A stretch of 52,692 nucleotides of DNA. It comes from a virus. The stretch covers positions 1 to 52,692 of the IMG/VR virus record IMGVR_UViG_3300010885_044795; one strand, written 5' to 3'. The position numbers were made by a program, and so were the translations under genes. The notes under the pieces are model-generated. The model was not told where the DNA came from. It worked only from the letters and a program-made list of their open reading frames with translations, and searched no databases. Positions 1 to 10,000 of this stretch are shown piece by piece (position 1 is the stretch's first letter; every line of letters starts with the position of its first letter).

Positions 1-918
1 ACCATAGCCAGCAGCACCACCATTACCAGCACTTGCGCCATTAGTATTACCAGCCGCACCAGGATTACCAGCACTACCACGACCAAGTGTATTGTAGGCA
101 CCGCCTGCGCCTCCTCCACCACCACCGCCGCCAGCTTGTCCTGCATTACCCGCTGTTCCTGCGTTTCCAGCAGCACCACCAGTTCCACCGTTACCGCCAG
201 CACCGCCATTACCACCACTACTACCGCTGCCGCCCGTGCCGCCATTATTACCAAAAAAAGATGTTACACCAACAAGTGATGTTGCATTGCCCGCATTACC
301 AGACGCACCACTACTTCCTGTTGCACCTTGTAGACCACTGTTACCAGTAGAACCACTATTACCAGCGGCACCACTTGTGCCAGCGTTGCCAGCGACTCCT
401 GCGCCGCCTCCGCCGCCTCCGCCGCCTCCACCACCGCTGTGGAAGGTCATAAATCCATTTGTTCCGTCAGTGCTGCTATCACCACCAGCACCGCCATTAC
501 CACCAATACCACTACCACCGCTACCGCCGTATGCACGACCCCATTCGTTAGCATAGTTTTGACCTGCATTACCAGAATTAGCACCATTGCCGCCAGCACC
601 ACCTGTGCCACCTGCGCCTTCATTAGTTGTAGTATAACCAGTGGATGTTCTTACACCTTGCCCAAAACCACCGCCTTGTCCACCAGTTCCACCAGCACCA
701 CCATTACCAGCTACGCCATTTGTGCCAGCGTTACCACTATTACCACGTCCACCTTGACCACCTTGACCACCTTGACCGCCATTTCCGCCATTACCACCAT
801 TACCGCCAACACCTGTTATACTAACACGTCTTACACCAAATGGTGGTGTCCATGTAGTGCTACTATTAAAAGTAACTGAACCGCCGTTTACACGTGAAGA
901 AAGAAATATACTTCGCAT
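1..918 (-). CDS. Glycine-rich tail-fibre/adhesin-like protein, C-terminus beyond window
   Basis: The minus-strand frame is open from an ATG at 918 to the left edge, about 306 codons, so the C-terminus is missing. The start overlaps the stop of the upstream fibre gene by one base (TAATG), implying translational coupling. After about 20 ordinary residues comes TWTPPFGVRRVSITGVGG, resembling the tWxxPxGV..v.vtgvGGGG opening of phage glycine-rich tail domains. The rest is almost entirely Gly with Asn, Ala, Thr, Ser and Gln (GGNGG, GQGGQGGQGG, a run of about 12 Gly near residue 170). Such polyglycine regions occur in receptor-binding tips of T-even phages (gp38 adhesins). Its place at the end of the tail operon fits a fibre or adhesin. 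The real product is on this strand; plus-strand frames here are low-complexity mirrors. Family role is inference. Confidence 0.75.
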   Translation of the reverse strand, partial: MRSIFLSSRVNGGSVTFNSSTTWTPPFGVRRVSITGVGGNGGNGGNGGQGGQGGQGGRGNSGNAGTNGVAGNGGAGGTGGQGGGFGQGVRTSTGYTTTNEGAGGTGGAGGNGANSGNAGQNYANEWGRAYGGSGGSGIGGNGGAGGDSSTDGTNGFMTFHSGGGGGGGGGGGAGVAGNAGTSGAAGNSGSTGNSGLQGATGSSGASGNAGNATSLVGVTSFFGNNGGTGGSGSSGGNGGAGGNGGTGGAAGNAGTAGNAGQAGGGGGGGGAGGAYNTLGRGSAGNPGAAGNTNGASAGNGGAAGYG

Positions 919-2411
919 TATAGTATCACCGCCTCAATCAACCCAATATCTGTATTGGTATAATTTTCTAATGCAATTGCAAAAGTTGTTGCAATAGTTT
1001 CTGATTGTGAGTATGCAATTCCGTGTGCTGTGCCAGCTAGTGAATCACCTTTTTTAACTGGACCCAATACTTTTACTGGAACACGTCCTTTAAGTGCAAT
1101 ATAAGTTCCACCTTCTAATCCATCATTCATTTTATATGCTGGATGCGCAGATACTACACCAATTGCACGAACACTACTGCCATTATGCTGTGTTACTTCA
1201 GCACTTCCGCCAACCATCACCACAGTTCCGATTTCGTATTCGGTATCCGTTAAATATTTTTCTGCCAAGTCAGCATATTGTGCCGTGGTTGAAACTCCAT
1301 AAAAACTTGTTCCATAAAAATTATTAGCGAAACTATAGCTAAACATTGTATTAATGTTGCCAATATTTGCACTTAAATTACCATTTGTTAAAAATATATT
1401 TCTAGAACCAATGTTGGCGGTGTTTGTTGGAAGATATGCCGCAACGTTACTGTTACTATATAAACCAGTAATAGTTGCTGAAAGAGCAACGCCATTTGCC
1501 CAATAATATTGTGGACTATATGTTGCTGTATTGGCAACAAAATTACCAGCGCCAACATTACTGACTACGTTGAGGCTGCTATAAGCACTTATATTGCTAC
1601 TTGCAGAAATTGTTGTAAATGCGCCGCTATTAGCAGTGTTGGCACCAATTGCACCAGTATGATAACCGATTAACTGACCACCACTTGAAGTAGTTACAGA
1701 TGTAGCAATCACGCTATTAGGTGTATTTGCGCCAAGTGCGCCTGTTAAGTAACCAATATGTTGACCACCGCTGCTTGTTGTTACACTTGTAGCTACAACA
1801 CTATTTGGTGTATTTGCACCAATTGCGCCAGTATGATAACCAAATACTTGTCCGCCACCAGTTGCATAGAAATTATCCGCAGCGGCATCATTATTGATAG
1901 TAGTTCTGCCAGTCATTGCGCCAATGCTTACAGTCGTAGCCGCACCACCAATGTTTACAGTTGTAGCATTTGCGTTATACAGATTTCCATATGTAGATGT
2001 AGTGAATATATCACCACCATTTACGTTTATATTACCACTGAAGATACCAGTTGTGCCATTAAGATTTGTTATATTGGCCGTTGTTGTATTAAGTGCACTT
2101 GATAATATAGAACCATTAACACTTAAACTTGATAAATTTCCATATACCGTATTCCATTTAGAACCATCGTATACGTTAAGAAATTTAAAAGTGCTATCCC
2201 ACCATAGCTGCCCTTGGACTGCATAAGGTGGTGGATTGGCACTATCACTACTGAAATTTTCAGTTAACCAAACAAAGTTCTGGTTAAAGTAAGTTCCATA
2301 GTTGGGCAAACTTTTACCCAAAAGTGTCAAACTTACTGCGTTCGTATTAGCAGTGCTGTCGTTGACAGTGTATGTTACAGTTCCTGCAAAGTTTTTAATG
2401 TTATATGACAT
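918..2411 (-). CDS. Tail fibre-like structural protein with 29-residue repeats
   Basis: A 497-residue probable fibre or appendage protein. The N-terminal ~90 residues (SLTLLGKSLPNYG, QNFVWLTENF, QGQLWWDS, then YDGSKW) form a module repeated in the upstream gene and common in structural proteins of marine T4-like phages. The middle is Asn/Thr/Ser/Gly-rich and contains three tandem 29-residue repeats around GYHTGAIGANTPNS (about residues 186-272). The C-terminal ~130 residues (QYADLAEKYL, VVMVGGSAEV, IALKGRVPVKV, GDSLAGT) look like a compact C-terminal domain often found at the end of phage fibre proteins. The start follows an AATAAATA late-type promoter by 16 bases. Its stop overlaps the next start by one base. 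Assignment as a fibre rests on domain style and position; receptor binding is inferred. Confidence 0.7.
   Translation of the reverse strand: MSYNIKNFAGTVTYTVNDSTANTNAVSLTLLGKSLPNYGTYFNQNFVWLTENFSSDSANPPPYAVQGQLWWDSTFKFLNVYDGSKWNTVYGNLSSLSVNGSILSSALNTTTANITNLNGTTGIFSGNINVNGGDIFTTSTYGNLYNANATTVNIGGAATTVSIGAMTGRTTINNDAAADNFYATGGGQVFGYHTGAIGANTPNSVVATSVTTSSGGQHIGYLTGALGANTPNSVIATSVTTSSGGQLIGYHTGAIGANTANSGAFTTISASSNISAYSSLNVVSNVGAGNFVANTATYSPQYYWANGVALSATITGLYSNSNVAAYLPTNTANIGSRNIFLTNGNLSANIGNINTMFSYSFANNFYGTSFYGVSTTAQYADLAEKYLTDTEYEIGTVVMVGGSAEVTQHNGSSVRAIGVVSAHPAYKMNDGLEGGTYIALKGRVPVKVLGPVKKGDSLAGTAHGIAYSQSETIATTFAIALENYTNTDIGLIEAVIL
1596..1856 (-). repeat. Three tandem 87-bp (29-residue) coding repeats
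   Basis: Three in-frame units of 87 bases lie inside the fibre-like gene, at 1770-1856, 1683-1769 and 1596-1682. Each encodes GGQ-x-x-GY-x-TGA-x-GANT-x-NS followed by a Val/Thr/Ser-rich stretch. The first two units are nearly identical in protein; the third diverges at its C-terminal end. The exact register shows recent tandem duplication, typical of length variation in fibre shafts. Confidence 0.85.
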
Positions 2412-2427
2412 GCTGTTTACCCAATAT

Positions 2428-2435
2428 TATTTATT
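2428..2435 (-). promoter_or_regulatory. T4-type late promoter candidate (AATAAATA)
   Basis: AATAAATA on the minus strand, one mismatch from T4 late TATAAATA. It lies in the 26-base gap before the fibre-like gene that starts at 2411. The 16-base spacing to the ATG matches that at the gp6 gene (15 bases). Confidence 0.5.
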
Positions 2436-2437
2436 GG

Positions 2438-3379
2438 TTAAGCAACTAATCTTATACTCAACGTTGAGTTGCTGTTGTCAATTTGTCCATTTGAATCGGC
2501 AGCCATAATCAATTGTAATGTATCACCAGCAGCACATTGCACATAACCAGTAGCAATCATTGGAGTATCAAAACTTTCACTTGTAATACTTGCTGGATTT
2601 TGTGCTTGACAACTTATATAAGTGGTCACACCATTCTTCCACCATTCAAGTTTTTGATAAGGTGCTGGCGTACTATTATAACCCAAACTTATTGCAGTTC
2701 CAGTAACTTGGTAGACGCCAGCAACAGGGCAAGTAAAAACACCTGTGCTACCATTATAGTAACTACCAGTGTTTATTGAAATTGTTGCAGGTATAACTGT
2801 TTGTGGACTCAATAATCCGCTACCCGTAAAAGGCGTTCCTGTTGCAAAACCATAGCCTTGAACAACAGGATTATAAGCTGCATTTACTCGACCATAAGCA
2901 TCAACAGTAAAAACATTATTTCCACCGATCTGCACAATAAAACTATTTGTTCCACTTACACGATTAAGTCCATCATTAGTAGTCTGTGGACCAATCGTAA
3001 TCCAGTTACGATTATCATAGTATTTTAACTGTTGGTTTGTGCTATCCCACCAGAAATCATTTTGTTGTGGGCTAGTTGGAGTATTTTTACTATAAAGAAT
3101 ATTAGCCACATCTTGCCAATAATTACTTGATGAACCACCACGATAATATTTAATTACGCTATTTCCACTATCATACCATAACTGACCAACTAGTGGATAG
3201 TTAGGACTTGTGCTATTTGCCCAATTTTCTAACATACTTACCAAGTCTTGGTTAAGCAATTGACCATAAGTTGGAAAATTTTTACCAATAAGTGTTAAAC
3301 TTGTGGATGTAGTATTAATTGTACCATCGCTGATTGCAGTTAAATTGGCACCATTTGTATAGTTAATATAAAAAGTCAT
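2438..3379 (-). CDS. Fibre-like structural protein with C1q-like C-terminal domain
   Basis: A 313-residue virion protein. Its N-terminal half carries the same module as the downstream fibre gene (SLTLIGKNFPTYGQLLNQDL, MLENWA, VGQLWYDS), followed by a second FWWDSTNQQLKYYDNRNW unit. The two genes are therefore paralogues. The C-terminal ~115 residues (NTGSYYNGSTGVFTCPVAG, VYQVTGTA, then alternating hydrophobic strands ending STLSIRLVA) have the G-x-Y/F-x-C/V-PxxGxYxV look of C1q/TNF-like jelly-roll domains, often found as trimeric tips in phage fibres. The C1q call comes from motif shape, not a search. The gene sits four bases after the preceding gene in the tail operon. Confidence 0.65.
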   Translation of the reverse strand: MTFYINYTNGANLTAISDGTINTTSTSLTLIGKNFPTYGQLLNQDLVSMLENWANSTSPNYPLVGQLWYDSGNSVIKYYRGGSSSNYWQDVANILYSKNTPTSPQQNDFWWDSTNQQLKYYDNRNWITIGPQTTNDGLNRVSGTNSFIVQIGGNNVFTVDAYGRVNAAYNPVVQGYGFATGTPFTGSGLLSPQTVIPATISINTGSYYNGSTGVFTCPVAGVYQVTGTAISLGYNSTPAPYQKLEWWKNGVTTYISCQAQNPASITSESFDTPMIATGYVQCAAGDTLQLIMAADSNGQIDNSNSTLSIRLVA

Positions 3380-3382
3380 GCG

Positions 3383-4069
3383 TTATACCTGCGAACTTAA
3401 GTTAGTTAGAGTTTGAACACGAATCGTGTAGTCAATTTGTATAAGACGATTTAAACTTTTCTGAATAGGGTGAAAGATAACATGAGTTAATAGATTACCT
3501 TTATCAACTGTGCTACCATTCCAACTCTTAATACCAAGTTCGTCAAATACAAATGTATCATTAAAGTTTGTAGTATTATCAAATGCTTGTTGACCATTTG
3601 GCTCACCATAATCAAGGGTGCAGGTAATAAAGATATCACTATATACTGTGCCAGCAGTGTGACGAATTTCAATCTTATTACGTGTTGGATCATTATTATA
3701 AATGCTATAATTGTCTACAACTTTATAATATGTTTGATTGTAAAGTGCGCTATTGCTACCAGTTGTATTCGTTGGAAGATATGTAATAACACCAGTTGGG
3801 TCTACAGAGGTTCCACCATTACCAAATGCCATTTCATGAATCCAACCTTGCTGTGCATTGCTCACGCTTTGAGCAAGCGCATAGCTGAAGTTTTCATAAT
3901 GTATAGCATTGCGCTTGTTTACAAATATTTCACCACTTTGAGGGTCAAATATCTTTATATGTCCACTTACTGCAATGCCACCACGTTCATTAGGTTGATT
4001 CATTTTTTGTTTTCCGCTATCTATACCAGTAGATGTATTTATTGGTTTAATTTGCTCTGGTTTTTTCAT
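3383..4069 (-). CDS. Conserved virion structural protein, role unknown
   Basis: A 228-residue protein. Residues ~33-75 read GHIKIFDPQSGEIFVNKRNA then IHYENFSYALAQS, followed by IHEMAFGNGGT. I recall this combination from structural proteins of marine T4-like phages, but I cannot give it a T4 gene name. The N-terminal ~30 residues are charged and probably flexible. The remainder is strand-rich with many Asn and Thr, ending in a short YTIRVQTLTNL strand. The ATG shares one base with the stop of the giant gene (TAATG), suggesting coupled translation and a role in the same assembly, probably linking baseplate to fibres. Confidence 0.6.
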   Translation of the reverse strand: MKKPEQIKPINTSTGIDSGKQKMNQPNERGGIAVSGHIKIFDPQSGEIFVNKRNAIHYENFSYALAQSVSNAQQGWIHEMAFGNGGTSVDPTGVITYLPTNTTGSNSALYNQTYYKVVDNYSIYNNDPTRNKIEIRHTAGTVYSDIFITCTLDYGEPNGQQAFDNTTNFNDTFVFDELGIKSWNGSTVDKGNLLTHVIFHPIQKSLNRLIQIDYTIRVQTLTNLSSQV

Positions 4070-7000
4070 TATTGTGACCTTATAAACTCTGCATATGGAT
4101 TTGTAGAATCTTGTAAGCTAGTTCCAAAATTCTGAATAAGTGTTCCTTGTCTTATATAACTGTTTGCACTAACCAACATTTTATTTGATATACCTTGATT
4201 TATAGTAATTTTATCAAGAATTTGTAAATTTGCATTCGCATTTACAGTCTGATTACTGCTTATTGCAATTACAATATAAGGAGCACTGTTGCTTACATTT
4301 GTAATAGTAGTTGATGGGTATAAGTTACCACCAATTATAGCTTGACCAATCATTGCATTGCTTACAGTTGTATATGTGTTGCTTATATAAATGTTGCCAT
4401 TGCTGCTTGTGATATTAGCAAGCGCAAAAGTTCCTAAGTTCACATTACTGTTAATAATTACGCTATTTTCACTTATTACATAATCACTATTAGCAGCAAG
4501 AGTTGTTGAATTTTTAACAACACTTACCTGAACAACGGCATTTGCGCTATTATTCATGATCGGAACAAGTGGAAGTGTTCTATTAACAATATTATTGCTT
4601 GTATAACTGTTAGCATAAGTTGTAAACAGCCCACTGCTTATATAAGTTGCAATAGGTGTTTGAACATAAGTTTCACGGCTATTAGGTATTTCTAAAGTGC
4701 TGCTGCTATCATAAACAGTTGTGCCTTTAACAATTACATTTGGTGTTCCTGTGCCAGCGGTTCCACGACGCAGATTACCTAAACGATTATTAACACGATC
4801 TAAAATACCATAAGAAATGCGTTCACCATTTATAATAACAATACCTGCATCGTTGGCAGTATTACCAGGTGATTGCAAATAGTTTACATTATCAACATAA
4901 ATGTAACTTGCATTTGCATTAAGATTTTGCGTAAGTATAGGTTTTTTTGACTTTACAGCATACAATCTTGTATTTTCACGCATATCTTTGAAAATTCTGT
5001 ATTCAAGAGTGCTTTGACGCACTGGATCACCAAATATACGAACAGCGATAACACTTGTGGCACTTATATTAAGAGCAGTATCCAACACTATTGTAGTTGG
5101 AGTTACTAGTTTGAAATCACGATATGGCAATAGTGGGAAACCACCAGTTGTAAATGGTGCTTTATGTGTAATATAAATTTGATTGATATTTGTTACAGCA
5201 CGTGGTAGAGTATAATATACTGCACCAATATAACTGCTTAACTCGTTATCAAATCCAACGCTATCAAACCCAGTAGTATCCAGACCATTGTCAATAACAC
5301 TTGTATTAGTTGTGCTACCACTGAACAATTTGGTATATTGTTCATTAGGATCGTGATTGCCTTGTGTCAACACAGTAAGTTTACTATTATTAGTAATAGT
5401 TACTTGAGGACTTATCCATAATTGATTGCCATAAATCTTGAAATCACACTGACTACTGTCACTTATAACAATTCTTGCACCACTTGATGGTGCAACTGTA
5501 AATTGTATAACTGGTGTAGCTGTATTTGATGGATCATGATATACCGTATAATCTTGACCATTAACCTGTGTAACATTATCAACTACAACTATAATTTCAG
5601 GGTCAACAATATTTGCAATTGTTTCAACCCAACTATTAGTCATGCTGAAATTAGTAGTAACACCATCGCCAAAATAATAGCTTTGTTGTGGTGGTAACAA
5701 ATCACTGCCATTTAGTCGAACAATTGGGAATGAGCTTACAGGTTCAACATAAAATTCTGCACGGTTCAATGTAAAGTTATAGTTTACTGGATAAGTTGCA
5801 CTTGGAATGATAAATGTTTGCTCATACCATTCGCTATATGCTGTAGTTCCAAGTGCTACGTTATAAAGATGAATTTGAACATAATCATTTGCGCTCGGTG
5901 CAGTATTAAATCTTACAGCAAGTAATGTTCTGCCGTTTTCAAGTTTGTTTACCAAACTCCAGTTAGTTACCAATTGTCCATTAATCTTTACATATGCTTG
6001 TTGAATTGGTGTTGTAACAAAATCTGGAATATCAAAATCAGTTTGAACACCATCTGCATAATAATCAAGATCATCAACTGGTGTTACACCATTGCTACCA
6101 AACATAATCACATAAAAGAATGTGCCAGTTGCTGGTGTATAAAGTGTTGTAATTGTTTTTGCTTGATAGTTAACAGTATAATGATACGTTTCAGCAATTG
6201 GACCAAGATTGCGGTCAATCACGTAAAACTTTTCAATACCACCCTGTGGTAATGGCACACCAGTTATTGCTGGATCGTAACTAAAGGTATTGCTACCAAC
6301 ATAGTTACTTGTAAAGATCATAATATCTGGTCCACCATTGCGATCAGGCAATGTATTAACCTTGATATCCAACGTATCAACAAGTTGACCAGGCACTAAC
6401 TCTTCTGGTGCATGACTGCTATAAGTGTCAATAAATCCACCACCAACTATATCAATATCTTGTGGACGCAGACCCAAACCTGTATCAGTAAACAAACTAC
6501 GAATGATAGTATCTTCACTTTGAACACCATAGATGTCATAAACATTTTCAATGTCTTTGGTTGAATAATCATATGGAATATAATCATAATAGTTTACATC
6601 ATAGCCTGGAACTTGATTAAATCCTGGTCCAATTACTTGGTTGCCTGGATAATAAATTCCTGTCATAACTTGTGCAAGGTCACGACCAGCCATACCACTC
6701 AATGGTGAATAGTAAGCCCATACACGGTCACAAGCATTATCTAACCATAGACCGCTATAAACAGACAAGTTTGTAGTGGTAAATGTTAGACCACTTGTGA
6801 AAGCAGTAGTTACAACATAACTACTATTATTATAAACAACAATGTCATTTAAGTTATAAGTTGTTTTAGGATACCAGACTTTAACAATCAATACCAAGAA
6901 TTTTGTAGCATCAAATGTTGCACCACTTGTATGTGCTATAATGCATCTATACGGAAGTTCTTGGTGAACAACAACATCGTTGACAGAATAATTTGTATTT

Positions 7001-10000
7001 GCTGACCAATCTTTTACATTATTAAAATATTGATTACGATCAAACTTTATAATGGCATTCATGTTTCTTGAAAGGCTAGTGCCTATCACTGCTTCAGCTT
7101 TTGCACCAACACCAATACCATAAATTTCAATATTAGCATATGTATAATTTTGTCCAGGTTTAATAACTTCTATTGTATAAACGCTACCATTAAGAATATA
7201 GGGTTTTACAACAGCGCCACTACCATCACCAGTTACAACTGCAGTCGTTGAACCATCATAACCAGCACCACCATTAACCATAGTTACAAGGTCAATGCTA
7301 TATTTGTGATTATTAACCCATGGTTGATATACTGCTGTGTAAGTAAGTGCATCAGTATCTAGACTGTTACCAAGCTGTGGACTGCGATATTGACCAGTCA
7401 AACTATTTTTATATGGTTGTAAATCAAAGTCAGTGATGCTTGCATATGCTGTATCAATATTATTGCCGTTATCATATATTGCAACATACTGTTTAAGTTT
7501 TGTATGATATGGTTTAGCTTCATTAAAGAAATCGGTTACTGTATTTTCTGGTTGTGGTAGATAAACAGGCAACTGATCCAAACCACGAACACGATGATAT
7601 AGGTCAACAAGACTTGTTTTCATCTGCCAATCTGTTTGTTGGTGTTGACTTGCAACTATATCAATAAGCAGCGCAATAGCTTCTTTATATTCACTGCGAT
7701 ATTCATTGATAAGAAGATAATCACGAATAACAGCAAATATAGCACTAAATTCAAGACTGCTATCTGTATCAAATCCTACACTTTGGTAACTACTTGTTTG
7801 GAATCCTTGTGAGGCTGCAGCAAGATTATAAAGGTTCGAAGTAAATTGTATAGTTGCATTTTGTTGTGCAACCAATTCAAGATCATTTGTGTTTACAAGA
7901 ACTAGTTTCCATCCACCACTATTACTATTTGTAACATAAATCAAATCATTAACATTCAATGTTAAATTAGCAATGTCATTTTCAGTTGTGACTGTATGGT
8001 TTACTGGTGCTTGCGAATTATATTTTGTGCTATACCAATCAGCATAAGTCCAATAATCATTTACATTGTAAGTTTGCACACGAACATATTCCCAACGTCT
8101 TACATAACTTACTGTGTTAAACACTAGTTTAAACAAACTCCAACCATTATTATAACTGTTGCTATCTTGCAGAACAAGGACTTGTGTTCCAATAGGATAA
8201 GCAGCGGTGTTAATATAACCAAGTTCAGTTAAGTTGTTAACAGTAAGTGTATATTCGGTTGAATTAGGTATTGGATCAATATTGTTTAACTGATTAATAG
8301 CATCACTGCGAGTTAATACCATTGGATATTTGATACAAATTTGGTTGATTTTTTCAATGTACAACATACGAGCATAATAGTTGTCTTTAAAGAGGCTTTG
8401 ACGCAGATCAACGCTCATACCATACTTTTGACCGATTGGAAGATTAAAGTCTGGTACAATACGACCGCTTACATCTTGACCTGTTAAACTATCGTTTAAC
8501 TTGTTTAAGAACTCAACTGCAACACCTAAATCACTACCATCATCAAACATAGTCCATTCGCTATGAATAAGTTGTGGTTCAAGTGTGTTTTTGTATTCAA
8601 TAGCAAGATTTGTATCAACACTTACTAGATTTTGTGCATTAAAGATACCAATTGCATTTTTATTAATTACTGCCGCAAATGGTTCATTGTTATTACGTGG
8701 ACTTATAAGTGCTGCTTGTATTTCACGTGCACTTGGTCGATTTGCATTTGCAAGAATACTATTTTTTACCCAGAAATAATATTTGGTTACAGCTTGTCCA
8801 GTTTTTTCATCGATTGTAATTTGTGAACTATAAACATCATTGATTGTATAAAGTGGCGTATTGCTGGGGCTGCTTCCCACATAATTCTTTGGTTGAACAT
8901 CACTTTCAATCCATTCATAAATGTTAATGGTGCTTGATGGAAAGGCAAGACCCCAATAGTTAAAGCGGTTAACATTATTACCTTGTGTGTTATCATAATA
9001 TTTTATACTATTGATATCCCACCATAGTTTACCAACTTGTTCACTGCCCCATGCATTTTTGCGATCAAAACTAAAACTTATAGTTGTTGGCACTTGATTA
9101 TAAACAGCAGGATCATAGTTTACGGTATAATCAATATAACTTTCGCTACTATTTGGTAGATAACCATATGGAAGGTCAAGAACTGGTAATTCAGTAATTA
9201 ATCTTGCAGTCGTGCTATTATACAGATAAACACGGTCAATATTACGACTATCATAATCAACGCCGCCGCTGCGAATAGTTTGCCATACAGGTGCAGCATT
9301 ATGATTATAATAGATATACATTGCACCTACTGGATTACCTAATAGATGTGCGTGCGGTGCTCCTACCATTAAAAAGTTATCGCTGATGTCAACACCACTT
9401 GCATAGCGGTCGTAGCTATTTGCAAATTGATCTTGAACAAGACTCGCATAAGCAAAACTGCCATAGTTATTATAGTTTTCATTGGCAAGGGTTTGGTATT
9501 CATAAAGATGAGCAGCACCACTGCGATATACAGTATCACGGAAGCGTGTTCCATAACGATCAAATGTAGTAGTCTTACTATCAAACGTAACGGTAGTTTT
9601 TGTATTTGATAGTGTGCTTCCAACAACCATACTGTTAGCATCTGGACTTAAAGCAAGTATTTCACCAAAACGTGCGGTGTCTTGAGCAATCGGGTTAGTA
9701 AGTTTTTGCACAAGCTGCCATTGTGTGATACCAAATGTGCCAAGTATATCACTGCCTTCATTACGAAGTTTAAGCATTGGCATTGCAGTAGTATCACTGC
9801 TACTAATATAGATAGCACCGTTTGGTGTTTTGCCAGCAGTAACATATGGTATCTTCGCATTGTTTATTGTTGTTATAACTTGGTCAACATTGCTTCTATA
9901 ATAAATTGGAGCATAAGGTGGTCTAAATGTTTGACCAAATGTTACAAGATAATCATTAATTCTTATTGTGCTGTTTGCAGCAACTGTCCATCCAGTTTTA

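Noticed and set aside
87-879. Three overlapping plus-strand frames rich in His/Pro/Thr
   Set aside because: They mirror the glycine-rich minus-strand gene (GGT/GGC codons read as ACC/GCC). The minus frame is open over the whole stretch, starts on a TAATG overlap and has a recognisable domain opening.
1596-1856. CRISPR-like tandem repeats
   Set aside because: The repeats are in frame, contiguous, without spacers and inside a coding gene.
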